DNA from: Fodinibius roseus | GTDB taxonomy: Bacteria; Bacteroidota; Rhodothermia; Balneolales; Balneolaceae | NCBI RefSeq assembly: GCF_900129315.1 | Contig: NZ_FQUS01000001.1 | Coordinates: 186,001 to 250,000, forward strand | Reading direction: 5' to 3' | Length of the DNA: 64,000 nucleotides | Shown: in pieces, positions 37,338-46,457 of the stretch | Layout: the number at the start of each line of letters is the position of its first letter | Position numbering within the stretch: position 1 is the stretch's first letter | The notes under the pieces: model-generated | What the model saw: the letters and a program-made list of their open reading frames with translations, nothing else | The model's database searches: none | What the model was told of the DNA's origin: nothing | Position numbers and translations under genes: made by a program

Positions 37338-37398
37338 GCAAAAGAAATATTACTATGTAAAATGACACCGCGGGGATGCCTGAATTAATGTGATTGAC

Positions 37399-37779
37399 TT
37401 AACTTACAATATCCTGGTACTCATCGGGCGACATGAGTTCATCGAGCTGGGAGGCGTCACGGAGAGCAATCCTGACCATCCAGCCATCCCCGTAAGGATC
37501 ATCGTTGACCAGCTCAGGTTCCACTTCCAGGTCTTCATTGATTTCAAGAATTTCGCCGTCAACGGGTGCAAAAAGTTCTGATACGGTTTTTACCGCTTCG
37601 ACCGTTCCGAAAACCTCATCTTTCTCGAATTCGGTTCCTTCCGGTTCAATCTCCACAAAAACGATATCACCCAGCTCACTCTGGGCAAAATCCGTAACGC
37701 CAATGGTAGCCGTCTTGTCGCCGTTGTCGCGAATCCATTCGTGTTCTTTCGTATATTTCAGATCCTCGGGATAGTTCAT
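37399..37779 (-). CDS. gcvH: Glycine cleavage system H protein
   Basis: A 126-residue lipoyl carrier protein of the glycine cleavage complex. The lipoylated lysine is Lys64 in GTVEAVKTVSELFAPVDGEI. It begins with YTKEHEWI and ends with a normal DEYQDIVS tail. The P, T and L subunits are not nearby. It follows accC by 14 bp, so a carrier protein for lipoate and one for biotin (accB) are expressed from the same gene run. Confidence 0.97.
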   Translation of the reverse strand: MNYPEDLKYTKEHEWIRDNGDKTATIGVTDFAQSELGDIVFVEIEPEGTEFEKDEVFGTVEAVKTVSELFAPVDGEILEINEDLEVEPELVNDDPYGDGWMVRIALRDASQLDELMSPDEYQDIVS

Positions 37780-37793
37780 AATGCTGTGGTTTC

Positions 37794-39143
37794 CTAATTG
37801 CTGTCGGGATTAAAATTAAATTCTTCAAGGTAGTGAGTGTTGAATTCTCCTTTCAGGAAATTCTCATCATCCATCAGCTGCAGATGATACGGAATGGTCG
37901 TCTTGACCCCTTCAATAATATACTCTTCGAGCGAGCGCCGCATGCGTTTTATGGCATCTTCGCGGGTGGGAGCGCTGACGATCAGCTTTCCAATCATAGA
38001 GTCGTAATGGGGGGGGATTCTGTATCCCGCATAAGCATGGGTATCAATGCGTACACTGTGTCCCCCGGGTGTATGGAATACCTCAATGGTACCGGCAGAG
38101 GGACGGAAGTTGTGGGTGGGGTCTTCTGCGTTAATGCGGCACTCAATAGCATGACCGCGCATTTTTAATTCCTTTTGCTCCAGCTGTTCTCCCACAGCCA
38201 CTTTAATCTGTTCAGCCACCAGATCGTAGTTGGTAATTTCTTCAGTCACCGGATGCTCAACCTGTATACGTGTATTCATTTCCATGAAATAAAACTTCTT
38301 GTCCTTGTCGACCAGGAATTCTACCGTACCCGCTCCTTCATAGTCCACAGCCTGGGCCGCATCGATAGCTGCCTGTCCCATCTCTTCCCGCAGTTCGGGC
38401 GTCATGAGAGGAGAGGGGGACTCCTCCAAAATCTTTTGATGGCGTCTCTGCAGGGAACAGTCGCGCTCCCCAAGATGGATGACATTGCCATGCTGGTCGC
38501 CCAGAATCTGTATCTCTACATGGTGGGGATCCTGTACAAATTTTTCGATGTAAACGGCAGGGTCGTCAAAAGCGCCTTTCGCCTCGGATTTGCACGTACC
38601 GAACGCCTGTTGCAGGTTTTCCTCCTCATGGACTACCCGCATGCCGCGTCCCCCGCCGCCCGAGGAGGCCTTGATAATTACGGGATAGCCGATCTCTTTG
38701 CAAATGCGCTTGGCTTCCTCAACATCATCGACCACCCCGTCGCTGCCCGGCACGACCGGTACGCCGCTGTCGATCATCGTTTTCTTGGCCACGGATTTAT
38801 TGCCCATAGCGTCAATCATCTCCGGGGAGGGACCGATAAACTTGAGATCATGTTCGGCACAGATGCGCGAGAATTCAGCTTTTTCGGATAAAAAACCATA
38901 GCCCGGATGTATGGCTTCTGCATTTGTTATTTCTGCTGCGGCCAAAATGCTGGGGATCTTCAGGTAGCTGTCTTTGCTGGGCGGGGGACCGATACAGACG
39001 GCTTCATCTGCGAATTTTTTGTGGAGGCTGTCGTTATCGGCGGTGGAGTAGACAGCCACTGTTTTGATGCCCATTTCTTTACACGTGCGAATAATTCGAA
39101 GAGCAATTTCGCCGCGATTGGCAATAAGAATTTTGTTAAACAT
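37794..39143 (-). CDS. accC: Biotin carboxylase subunit of acetyl-CoA carboxylase
   Basis: A 449-residue ATP-grasp carboxylase that carboxylates biotin on AccB in the first step of fatty acid synthesis. N-terminal [26 protein letters not shown]-binding loop [16 protein letters not shown], and active-site stretch [20 protein letters not shown]. Full length. It follows accB by 14 bp. The accA/accD carboxyltransferase genes are not in the window. Confidence 0.98.
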   Translation of the reverse strand: MFNKILIANRGEIALRIIRTCKEMGIKTVAVYSTADNDSLHKKFADEAVCIGPPPSKDSYLKIPSILAAAEITNAEAIHPGYGFLSEKAEFSRICAEHDLKFIGPSPEMIDAMGNKSVAKKTMIDSGVPVVPGSDGVVDDVEEAKRICKEIGYPVIIKASSGGGGRGMRVVHEEENLQQAFGTCKSEAKGAFDDPAVYIEKFVQDPHHVEIQILGDQHGNVIHLGERDCSLQRRHQKILEESPSPLMTPELREEMGQAAIDAAQAVDYEGAGTVEFLVDKDKKFYFMEMNTRIQVEHPVTEEITNYDLVAEQIKVAVGEQLEQKELKMRGHAIECRINAEDPTHNFRPSAGTIEVFHTPGGHSVRIDTHAYAGYRIPPHYDSMIGKLIVSAPTREDAIKRMRRSLEEYIIEGVKTTIPYHLQLMDDENFLKGEFNTHYLEEFNFNPDSN

Positions 39144-39157
39144 GAATTCTCTCTGTT

Positions 39158-39646
39158 TTATCCGATGATAAATAATGGTTGATCGTATTCTACCGGCTCT
39201 GCGTCATCAACGAGAATCTTTTTGATTTCACCGGAATAATCAGATTCAATTTCATTCATAATTTTCATCGCCTCTACGATGCAGATTGTCTGTCCTTCTT
39301 CCACCTGGTCGCCGACTTTGACGAAGGGATCGTCTTCGGGAGAAGGGGACCGGTAAAACGTACCCACGATGGGCGATTTGACGACTTCTCCTGTAGGCTG
39401 GTCAGATTTTTCCTCGCCGTCGTCTTCTTCTTTCGCCGGTGTCGGCTGTTGCGGGGCCGGTTGCTGTGCCCCGGCCGGTTGTTGCAGCGCCTGTGCCGGC
39501 ATTTGATATTGTACCGGCATGGATGGCTGTTCAACGTCCGCTTTCTTTTTTACTTTGATTTTAAAATCTCCCTCCTCTATGGATACTTCATTAACTTCGC
39601 TTTTGGCAATGAGTTCGAGAAGATTTTCAATTACTCTTAAATCCAT
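39158..39646 (-). CDS. accB: Biotin carboxyl carrier protein of acetyl-CoA carboxylase
   Basis: A 162-residue BCCP. N-terminal helical region, a Pro/Gln/Ala-rich mobile linker (about 45-75), then the biotinyl domain with Lys128 in VEAMKIMNE and the [19 protein letters not shown] thumb segment typical of bacterial AccB. It lies 9 bp after efp and 14 bp before accC. The efp-accB-accC order is widely conserved. Confidence 0.97.
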   Translation of the reverse strand: MDLRVIENLLELIAKSEVNEVSIEEGDFKIKVKKKADVEQPSMPVQYQMPAQALQQPAGAQQPAPQQPTPAKEEDDGEEKSDQPTGEVVKSPIVGTFYRSPSPEDDPFVKVGDQVEEGQTICIVEAMKIMNEIESDYSGEIKKILVDDAEPVEYDQPLFIIG

Positions 39647-39655
39647 GATAGAAAA

Positions 39656-40231
39656 TTAATTTGATGTTACACGTTCGATATATTCGGCTGTGCGGGTATC
39701 GACCTTTATCTTTTCCCCTTCGTTGATGAACAGGGGGACCTGCACGGTGGCTCCGGATTCAAGGGTGGCCGGTTTGCTGCCACCCTGGGCGGTATCGCCC
39801 TTTAGGCCGGGACGGGTATCGGCCACTTCAGCTACGATATGGTCGGGGGGATGAGCATACAGTATCTTTTCGTTATCGACATCGACCACGAGCGTACAAA
39901 CCTGGCCTTCGGTTATAAATTCCGATTTTTCCACCCGTTCCTCCTCCACCGGAATCTGTTCATAGGTCTCCTGGTGCATAAAGTAATACAGGTTCCCATC
40001 AAGATAGAGAAACTGGTAGGGCTGGTGCTCGACGCGAACTTCTATAACATCTTCCCCGGAGCGGAAGGTTTTTTCAATATTTTTTTCGTTGACCACGCCT
40101 TTGAGCTTGGTTCGGATAAAGGCACCGCCTTTGCCGGGTTTTACGTGCTGATAGTCGACAATAGAATAAAGCTCATTGTCGACTTCAATGACCATCCCCG
40201 TTCTGAAATTAGAGGTTGAAACTTTTGCCAT
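39656..40231 (-). CDS. efp: Translation elongation factor P
   Basis: A 191-residue EF-P that relieves ribosome stalling at polyproline. Three beta-barrel domains. The tip loop is VKPGKGGAFIRTKLK with Lys34 at the position modified in E. coli. The C-terminal GDTAQGGSKPATLESGATVQVPLFINEGEKIKVDTRTAEYIERV is standard. Whether Lys34 is modified here cannot be told; no epmA/epmB-like gene is in the window. First gene of the efp-accB-accC-gcvH run. Confidence 0.97.
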   Translation of the reverse strand: MAKVSTSNFRTGMVIEVDNELYSIVDYQHVKPGKGGAFIRTKLKGVVNEKNIEKTFRSGEDVIEVRVEHQPYQFLYLDGNLYYFMHQETYEQIPVEEERVEKSEFITEGQVCTLVVDVDNEKILYAHPPDHIVAEVADTRPGLKGDTAQGGSKPATLESGATVQVPLFINEGEKIKVDTRTAEYIERVTSN

Positions 40232-40298
40232 ATATATCGGTTATCATTCTTAAAATTAGTGGCACAAAAATACCATGTCGGATGAAGGATAACAAGCG

Positions 40299-41654
40299 TT
40301 AAATTATACCCAGACCGGACAGCAGGTTATAGAGAATAGCCAGAGGCGCAATAACCTTGACAAACACGGGCCATACCCGGGCAAAAAAGGATGTCATAAC
40401 CGTTGGGTAGCCTTCCTGCATTTCAGCCAGGGCGTTATCCGTTTTCCAGTAATAGCCGAGAAACAGGCAGATAAGGAATCCGCCGAGTGGAAGTCCTATT
40501 TCATTAAAAATAAAAACAAAATGATCGATCAGGGAAGTGTCAAAAGAGATGATCAGTGATATGGCCAGTACGCCTCCGCCAATATAGGTTGCAGCGCTTT
40601 TGCGCTTTAACCCGTGTTCATCGATGGCATAGGAGACGGGGACCTCCAGCAGGGAAATCGTGGAAGTAAGGGCAGCAATACTGAGAAGAAAGAAAAAGGT
40701 GCCTCCGAAAATAAGGCCCAATAGTCCCCCCATTTCATGAAACAGCTCCGGCAATACCTGGAATATAAGCGCCGCACTTGCCAGCAGGTTTCCGCTGTCA
40801 TCAAAAATAGGCACTCCCTGAGCCTGGGCCATATACATGGTGGGGATGACAAGCAGGCCGGCCAGAAAGGCGATAAAGGCATCCATGAGGGTCACATAAG
40901 CCGCAGCCTCCGGGATATTTTCCTTTTTGCTTAAATATGAACCATAGGTGATCAGGGCCCCCATGCCGAGCGATAGCGAGAAAAACGCCTGACCCATGGC
41001 CGATAACACAAGATCGGGGGTCACTTTTGAAAAATCGGGGAAAAGATATACCTCGAGTCCCACCCCGGCTCCCGGCTGCAGAACAACGTAGCCGATCATC
41101 ACCACCAGGATAATGAGCAGCAGGGGCATCATGAATTTTGTCGCCCGTTCAATACCGTCGCTGACGCCCCCCAGGATGATGGAGATGGTCGCTCCCATGA
41201 AAACGGTGGCAAAGACGGCATTAATGGGTCCATTGCCCGTATTGGAAATCCACGAGGCCCAGTCGGTCATGCCCAGATAAAAGAAGACTTCCTCAAAAAC
41301 ATAACTGACGGTCCAGCCCGCTATAACGGTGTAGAAGGCGAGAATCATAACCCCGCAGATAAGTCCCCACATCCCAATGGCTGAATAGACCAGCTTGTTG
41401 TTCCCCAGCACCTTAAAAGCACCTACAGGATTACGTCCCGTTTTGCGTCCCATCGTAATTTCAGCAACCATAACCGGAAAACCGATGGCAAAAGCACACA
41501 AAAGGTAGATAAAAAGAAATGCAGCCCCGCCATTAGAGGCTACTTGTGTCGGAAATCCCCATATATTGCCCAATCCGACGGCTGAACCGGCTGCCGCCAG
41601 GATAAATCCCATTTTCGAATTCCAGTTGCCCCGTGATGTTGTTGATGTCGCCAA
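40299..41654 (-). CDS. Sodium-dependent neurotransmitter:sodium symporter family transporter
   Basis: A 451-residue inner-membrane transporter with about eleven to twelve helices. The start, WNSKMGFILAAAGSAVGLGNIWGFP, is the NSS/SNF first-helix signature with the sodium-binding GSAVGLGN segment; further helices match the LeuT fold. Bacterial members carry amino acids or related compounds with Na+. The substrate is not deducible. It lies between metG and efp in the same orientation, with about 170 and 70 bp spacers, so it may have its own promoter. Confidence 0.93.
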   Translation of the reverse strand: MATSTTSRGNWNSKMGFILAAAGSAVGLGNIWGFPTQVASNGGAAFLFIYLLCAFAIGFPVMVAEITMGRKTGRNPVGAFKVLGNNKLVYSAIGMWGLICGVMILAFYTVIAGWTVSYVFEEVFFYLGMTDWASWISNTGNGPINAVFATVFMGATISIILGGVSDGIERATKFMMPLLLIILVVMIGYVVLQPGAGVGLEVYLFPDFSKVTPDLVLSAMGQAFFSLSLGMGALITYGSYLSKKENIPEAAAYVTLMDAFIAFLAGLLVIPTMYMAQAQGVPIFDDSGNLLASAALIFQVLPELFHEMGGLLGLIFGGTFFFLLSIAALTSTISLLEVPVSYAIDEHGLKRKSAATYIGGGVLAISLIISFDTSLIDHFVFIFNEIGLPLGGFLICLFLGYYWKTDNALAEMQEGYPTVMTSFFARVWPVFVKVIAPLAILYNLLSGLGII

Positions 41655-41821
41655 AGATAGACTCCTATTCTAATGTTAAAAGATACAGGTTAAAATAAAT
41701 TTCCCACAAGATGTAATGTCAACAGTATACTTACAAATGGATATTTGTGTGCTGTATCAGCTGTTCTTGAACATAACCGAGACGTTCAGCGATATATCAA
41801 TATAATGTATTGTGCAGCGTG

Positions 41822-43852
41822 TCAGTTTATCACACTTCCCGGCTTTGCATTTGTTTCCACGAATTTCAGGGACCCGTCGTCCTCTTCGGCCATCAGAATC
41901 ATCCCGTTGCTTTCTACCCCCATCAGTTTTTTGGGAGCCAGGTTTGCCACGATACATACCTTTTGTCCTACAATATCGTCGGCGGAGAAGTCGTTGGCGA
42001 TGCCTGAAACAACGGTTCGCTGTTCAAAACCGAGGTCGACCGTTAACTTAAGCAGTTTGTCTGCTTTTTCAATGGCAGAAGCCCCTACAATTTCACCGGC
42101 CCGGAGATCAATTTTCATAAAGTCGTCAAACGCCATATTCGTTTTGAGCGGTTCGTACCGATCTTCGGAAATATTCTCACGGGCACGTTCTTTCAGTTTT
42201 TGGAGCTGTTCTTCCACCTGTTCGTCCTCGATCTTGGTAAAAAGGATTTCTCCCTTTTCAATGTGATCCCCGCTCTTGACGATCGTCGTGTTGATACGAT
42301 CCCATTCCATATCATCTTCTGAGAGATTCAGCTCTTCTCGCAGTATCTCCATTTTATGGGGTAGTATGGGATCGAAGAGGAGACTTATCGCTGCCGTAAT
42401 CTGCAGGCAGACATGGAGGGTATTGCCGCATTTTTCGATGTCTTCCTTGCGCGATTTCCATGGCTCCATATCGGTAAAGTACTTATTACCGATGCGGGCC
42501 AGCTTCATGGTTTCGGCAATGGCCTCGCGCAGCTTGAACTGCTCATAGGCGGCGGCTATTTGCTCCTTCTGGACCTCAATAAGGGCAAGCGTTTCACGAT
42601 CCCTGTCTGACGCATTTTTTAGTTCGGGCACAACGCCATCAAAATATTTATGGGTAAAAGAGGTGGTTCTGAATACGAAGTTGCCCAGAATATCAGCCAG
42701 CTCGCTGTTTACCTTATTTTGAAAATCCTCCCAGGAAAAATCGGAATCCTTGGTTTCGGGAAGGATCGTTCCCAACACATAGCGGAGCAGGTCGGCCTCG
42801 AAGTCCTCGAGGTACTCTTCCAGCCATACCGCCCAGCCCCGGGAGGTGGACAGCTTCTTTCCCTCCAGGTTCAAAAACTCGTTGGCCGGCACATTTTTGG
42901 GCAGGACGTATTTTCCGTAAGCCATCAGCACGGCCGGAAACATGATGCAGTGGAATACGATATTATCTTTGCCGATAAAATGAATCAAGTCTGTTTCCTC
43001 ATCCTGCCAGTACGTTTTCCATCGCTCCGGATCGCCCTGCTGCTGCGCCCACTCTTTGGTTGCTGAAATGTATCCGATGGGGGCATCAAACCAGACATAG
43101 AGGACTTTGTCCTCCGCATCGTCAAGGGGGACGGGGACTCCCCAGGTCAGGTCGCGCGTAACGGCCCGGTCTGCCAGACCGTCGTCAAGCCAGCTTTTTA
43201 CCTGTCCCGCTACATTGGGTTTCCAGTTTTCCCGGCTTTCAATCCAGTTTTCAAGCCTTTCCTGGAAATCGCCAAGCGGCAGGTACCAGTGCTTCGTCTT
43301 TTTGGTCTCGGGCGTATCTCCGGTGATGGCACTTTTGGGGTCGAGGAGGTCGGTTGGAGAGAGTGATGCGCCACAGCTTTCACATTGATCGCCATAGGCC
43401 TCTTCATAGCCGCAATTGGGGCAGGTCCCTTTTACATAGCGGTCGGGCAGAAACATCTCTGCTTTGGGATCATACAGCTGTTCTTCTGTTTTTTGGACAA
43501 AAACCCCGTCTTCATACAGCTTGGTAAAAATCTGCTGGGAGGTTTGGTGGTGGACCGGAGAGCTTGTCCGTCCGTAATAGTCAAAGGATATACCGATTTC
43601 ATCAAACACCTTTTTATTCCGCTCATGAAATTTGTTTACAATATCCTGGGGATTCACGCCCTCATCTTCCGCCGCAATGGTAATCGGTACACCGTGTTCA
43701 TCGGAGCCGCAGATATAGAGGATGTCTTCGCCTCGCAGGCGTTTATAGCGGACATACAGATCGGCCGGCAGATAGGCCCCGGCTAAATGTCCCAGGTGTA
43801 TAGGTCCATTAGCGTAGGGGAGGGCAGAAGTGACAAGTGTGCGTTTTGACAT
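41822..43852 (-). CDS. metG: Methionyl-tRNA synthetase with C-terminal tRNA-binding domain
   Basis: A 676-residue class I synthetase. Signature 'HIGH' is HLGH (residues 19-22), and 'KMSKS' is KLSTS in NLEGKKLSTSRGWAVW. The Zn knuckle is CPNCGYEEAYGDQCESCG (about 145-165), so the enzyme is of the four-Cys E. coli type. The C-terminal domain (about 570-676: DFMKIDLRAGEIVGASAIEKADKLLKL...) is the Trbp111/EMAP-like tRNA-binding domain giving dimerisation. Full length. A large imperfect palindrome lies upstream of its start. Confidence 0.98.
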   Translation of the reverse strand: MSKRTLVTSALPYANGPIHLGHLAGAYLPADLYVRYKRLRGEDILYICGSDEHGVPITIAAEDEGVNPQDIVNKFHERNKKVFDEIGISFDYYGRTSSPVHHQTSQQIFTKLYEDGVFVQKTEEQLYDPKAEMFLPDRYVKGTCPNCGYEEAYGDQCESCGASLSPTDLLDPKSAITGDTPETKKTKHWYLPLGDFQERLENWIESRENWKPNVAGQVKSWLDDGLADRAVTRDLTWGVPVPLDDAEDKVLYVWFDAPIGYISATKEWAQQQGDPERWKTYWQDEETDLIHFIGKDNIVFHCIMFPAVLMAYGKYVLPKNVPANEFLNLEGKKLSTSRGWAVWLEEYLEDFEADLLRYVLGTILPETKDSDFSWEDFQNKVNSELADILGNFVFRTTSFTHKYFDGVVPELKNASDRDRETLALIEVQKEQIAAAYEQFKLREAIAETMKLARIGNKYFTDMEPWKSRKEDIEKCGNTLHVCLQITAAISLLFDPILPHKMEILREELNLSEDDMEWDRINTTIVKSGDHIEKGEILFTKIEDEQVEEQLQKLKERARENISEDRYEPLKTNMAFDDFMKIDLRAGEIVGASAIEKADKLLKLTVDLGFEQRTVVSGIANDFSADDIVGQKVCIVANLAPKKLMGVESNGMILMAEEDDGSLKFVETNAKPGSVIN

Positions 43853-43993
43853 TGATAATAATATTCAGGGTTGACAAGAATGGTCGAAAATAAGTGTATC
43901 CAAGCTAAAATAACAAAAATGGTTTTATATAGTGGGATTGAATGTGATCTTGTTCTTTTTTTCAACGAGGAAAAAACGAACCAAAAAAACTCA

Positions 43994-44136
43994 CCACCTG
44001 AGAATTCTCCGCCTGAGCAACGCACCGGCAAACCTGTAAAAACGCAAACGCACTCGCTACCGCTCGCTTAAACAAGCATATTTGCGGGCGGTTTGACGGT
44101 GCCCGCTCCCGCGACGGCTCAGAATTCGCAGGGTGG
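43994..44136. repeat. 143-bp imperfect palindrome upstream of metG
   Basis: Nested complementary pairs run inward: CCACC-TGAGAATTCT (43994-44008) with AGAATTCGCAGGGTGG (44121-44136); GCACCGGCAAACC (44022-44034) with GGTTTGACGGTGC (44090-44102, 12 of 13 paired); and CGCAAA (44043-44048) with TTTGCG (44081-44086). The tip is about 32 nt. It lies 142 bp upstream of the metG start, between metG and the CNNM gene. It may be a MITE-like miniature element, a large RNA hairpin, or a terminator. Confidence 0.6.
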
Positions 44137-44343
44137 ATTTCCTGGAACAGTAACAATAATATTTATAGTATTCTAAAAACAGGGTATAATTGAGCACCCT
44201 ACTGCTTCGGGAGGTGTGTAAAGCATAGTTCAGGCCGACAGAGTGTATTTGTCAGAGTACTTGAGGTTGTAAGGATTCTGTTTACAATTTCACTGGGACT
44301 GCATATATAAAATAGAAAGTAATGAAGGGAAGGGAACACGCTG

Positions 44344-45372
44344 TCAGTCGTTGAGCAAATCCAGCGGGTCTTCGGCACTTCCTATAATGGTTTCAAGGGC
44401 ATCGGTGAGGGTAACAAGTCCTGTAATACGTCCATCATCCTTTATCAGGGCGAGCTCCTGATGCTCAACCTGGAATTGGTCAATGAGCTTGCTGACCGGT
44501 AAATCCTGGGGGACAATCATTCGGGGCCAGTCAAAGTCATCGAGCTCTTTTTCTCCTCGAAGAAGAGGTTCCATATTAGCGGTAATCTGGGGAGTATAAA
44601 GGATACCCTTTACATCGTCAAGGGTAGTACCAACCAGCGGGTAGCGGGCGTGCATATGGCGGATGATAACATCGATATTTTCCCGGATGGTGTTTTCCGT
44701 ACTCAAGCTGATGATCTCCTGACGGGGAATCATGATCTCTTTGACGGGTATATTATCGATATCGAGAGCATTGAGGACTTCTTCGCGGCGATCACCTGAA
44801 ACGCCCTTGGTTTTAAGGAGGTCAACCATTTGCGAATGAATGTCGCCGGAACCGGACGTACTTTGCTCGTTAAGCCAAGACCGGCCTATTTCAATGCCGA
44901 ACAGCCGGAGTGTAGCTTTGGTAATGCGGTCCCCAAAGAGCAGAATCGGATAAATGGCATAGGTCCACCAGTAGAGCGGGAAAGCAGCATATTTGGCAAC
45001 CGTTTTAGCCCGTTCCACGCCCAGGTAGGTCGGTGCTTGTTCGCCCCAGATTGTGTGAACAAGGTTTATGAGTGTAATAGATAATATAATGGAAACAGTA
45101 TGGGAAGAAATGGAACCGATCGTATCCGCGGTGAAAAGCAGTCCAATGAGTTCGGTAACCGCGGGCTCTGCAATAACGCCAAGCAAAATACTGGTCGTCG
45201 TAATACCGATTTGACAGGAGGTGAGATAGATTTCCAGGGTTTCGGTCATTTCCCAGGCCCTTTTGAGCCCGGCATGGTCTTCGAGTTCTTCGCGGTCGTA
45301 CTGACGCAGGCGGGTCAAGGCAAATTCTGCCGCTACATAAAAAGCGTTGATCAGGAGGCTTTTTGAATACAA
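44344..45372 (-). CDS. CNNM/CorC-type membrane protein with CBS pair
   Basis: A 342-residue protein. The N-terminal CNNM (DUF21) membrane domain (about 1-185) has LLINAFYVAAEFALTRLRQYDREELE and CQIGITTTSILLGVIAEPAVTELI. A CBS pair follows (about 210-335) with IPVKEIMIPRQEIISLSTENTI and LVTLTDALETIIGSAEDPLDLLND. The usual C-terminal CorC_HlyC domain is missing. By family it relates to Mg2+/Co2+ efflux or homeostasis. The start is weak: a TTG at 45372, four codons after an in-frame TAA. Removing one A from the AAAAA run near 45366 would join it to an upstream frame, so a small N-terminal truncation is possible. Confidence 0.8.
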   Translation of the reverse strand: MYSKSLLINAFYVAAEFALTRLRQYDREELEDHAGLKRAWEMTETLEIYLTSCQIGITTTSILLGVIAEPAVTELIGLLFTADTIGSISSHTVSIILSITLINLVHTIWGEQAPTYLGVERAKTVAKYAAFPLYWWTYAIYPILLFGDRITKATLRLFGIEIGRSWLNEQSTSGSGDIHSQMVDLLKTKGVSGDRREEVLNALDIDNIPVKEIMIPRQEIISLSTENTIRENIDVIIRHMHARYPLVGTTLDDVKGILYTPQITANMEPLLRGEKELDDFDWPRMIVPQDLPVSKLIDQFQVEHQELALIKDDGRITGLVTLTDALETIIGSAEDPLDLLND

Positions 45373-45422
45373 AATCCGTTATACGACGGACTCGCCATTG
45401 ATGTGCTATGTCCGACAGGTTC

Positions 45423-46379
45423 TTAGCGGCAGAGAATTTTCTGAAGCTTTTCATGAGGAATATTGGACCCGCATACGATCACAACGGTGGTTTGGTTTTT
45501 GAACTGCGATCTTTTTTTCAATAAACTTGCAACCGCCACAGCTGCGGCCCCTTCGATTATTTTATGATGGTATTTTATTACAGACCGAATAGCACTCGCA
45601 ATTTCTTCTTCGGAAACCAGTATAAAGTCATCCACCAGTTTTTTGCACAGATCAAAGGTAATGGAATCGGCTTCGAACCCACCGGCCGAGCCATCCGAGA
45701 TCGTTTCTTTCGATGCTGTTTCCCGGTATTCGCCGGCGCGGACACTCACGCTCATCTCGGGCGAGTTTTCCGGCTGACAGCCGTAGAGAGAAGTGCCGGG
45801 TGCGTATTCCCGCATATAGGTCCCAATTCCGGACATGAGTCCGCCCCCGCCCACAGTGGCGAGGATGTTATCGGGCCCCGGAAGCTGTTCCAGAATTTCT
45901 GCGCCGATGGTTCCCTGTCCCGCCACCACCTGTCGGTCGTTGTAGGGAGAGACGTAGATCCACCCGTTTTCCCGGGCTGTTTCCCGCACGTACGTCTCCG
46001 TTGCAAAGGGACCGTTCCCATGGAATACAATATCCACAGCGTAGTTTTTTATGGCGTCGACCTTCGAGGATACCACGTTGTGTGGTAAAAACACCTTGCC
46101 CTGTATGCCGAGCAGTTCACAGGCGCGGGCAAAGCCCAACCCGTGATTACCGGTCGAGGCGGTAACCGGCAAACCTTCCCGTTGCTGTTCCTGTAACCAT
46201 TTCAGCTTGTTCAGGCTTCCCCGGGCTTTGAAGGAGCCCGTTACCTGTTCGCTTTCCATTTTCAGGTAGACCTCGCCCTCACAGGCATCGCTCAGCCAGT
46301 GGGAATAGAGCAGGGGCGTGCAAAGGAGATCATGTTTGATGCGCCCGCGGGCCTGTGTTATTTCTTTGAATAGGTTCAT
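45423..46379 (-). CDS. Threonine/serine dehydratase-like PLP enzyme
   Basis: A 318-residue fold-type II PLP enzyme. The Schiff-base lysine is Lys51 in TGSFKARGS. STGNHGLGFARA is the substrate loop and GGGGLMSGIG the phosphate-binding glycine loop. The C-terminal GAAAVAVASLL and VVIVCGSN blocks are typical of catabolic threonine/serine dehydratases and of serine racemase. There is no C-terminal ACT regulatory domain, so it is likely the unregulated, catabolic form. The reaction is probably deamination of L-threonine or L-serine to the 2-oxo acid, but exact specificity is uncertain. Confidence 0.88.
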   Translation of the reverse strand: MNLFKEITQARGRIKHDLLCTPLLYSHWLSDACEGEVYLKMESEQVTGSFKARGSLNKLKWLQEQQREGLPVTASTGNHGLGFARACELLGIQGKVFLPHNVVSSKVDAIKNYAVDIVFHGNGPFATETYVRETARENGWIYVSPYNDRQVVAGQGTIGAEILEQLPGPDNILATVGGGGLMSGIGTYMREYAPGTSLYGCQPENSPEMSVSVRAGEYRETASKETISDGSAGGFEADSITFDLCKKLVDDFILVSEEEIASAIRSVIKYHHKIIEGAAAVAVASLLKKRSQFKNQTTVVIVCGSNIPHEKLQKILCR

Positions 46380-46457
46380 AGTAAGAAATAAATATGTAAG
46401 GAAATATTGATTTAAAGGCTGAATTTAATGAAGTGCTCAATTGCCGAACCCCAACCC

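Noticed and set aside
43994-44136. Integron attC site
   Set aside because: The ends lack the RYYYAAC and GTTRRRY boxes, and no integrase or cassette genes are nearby.
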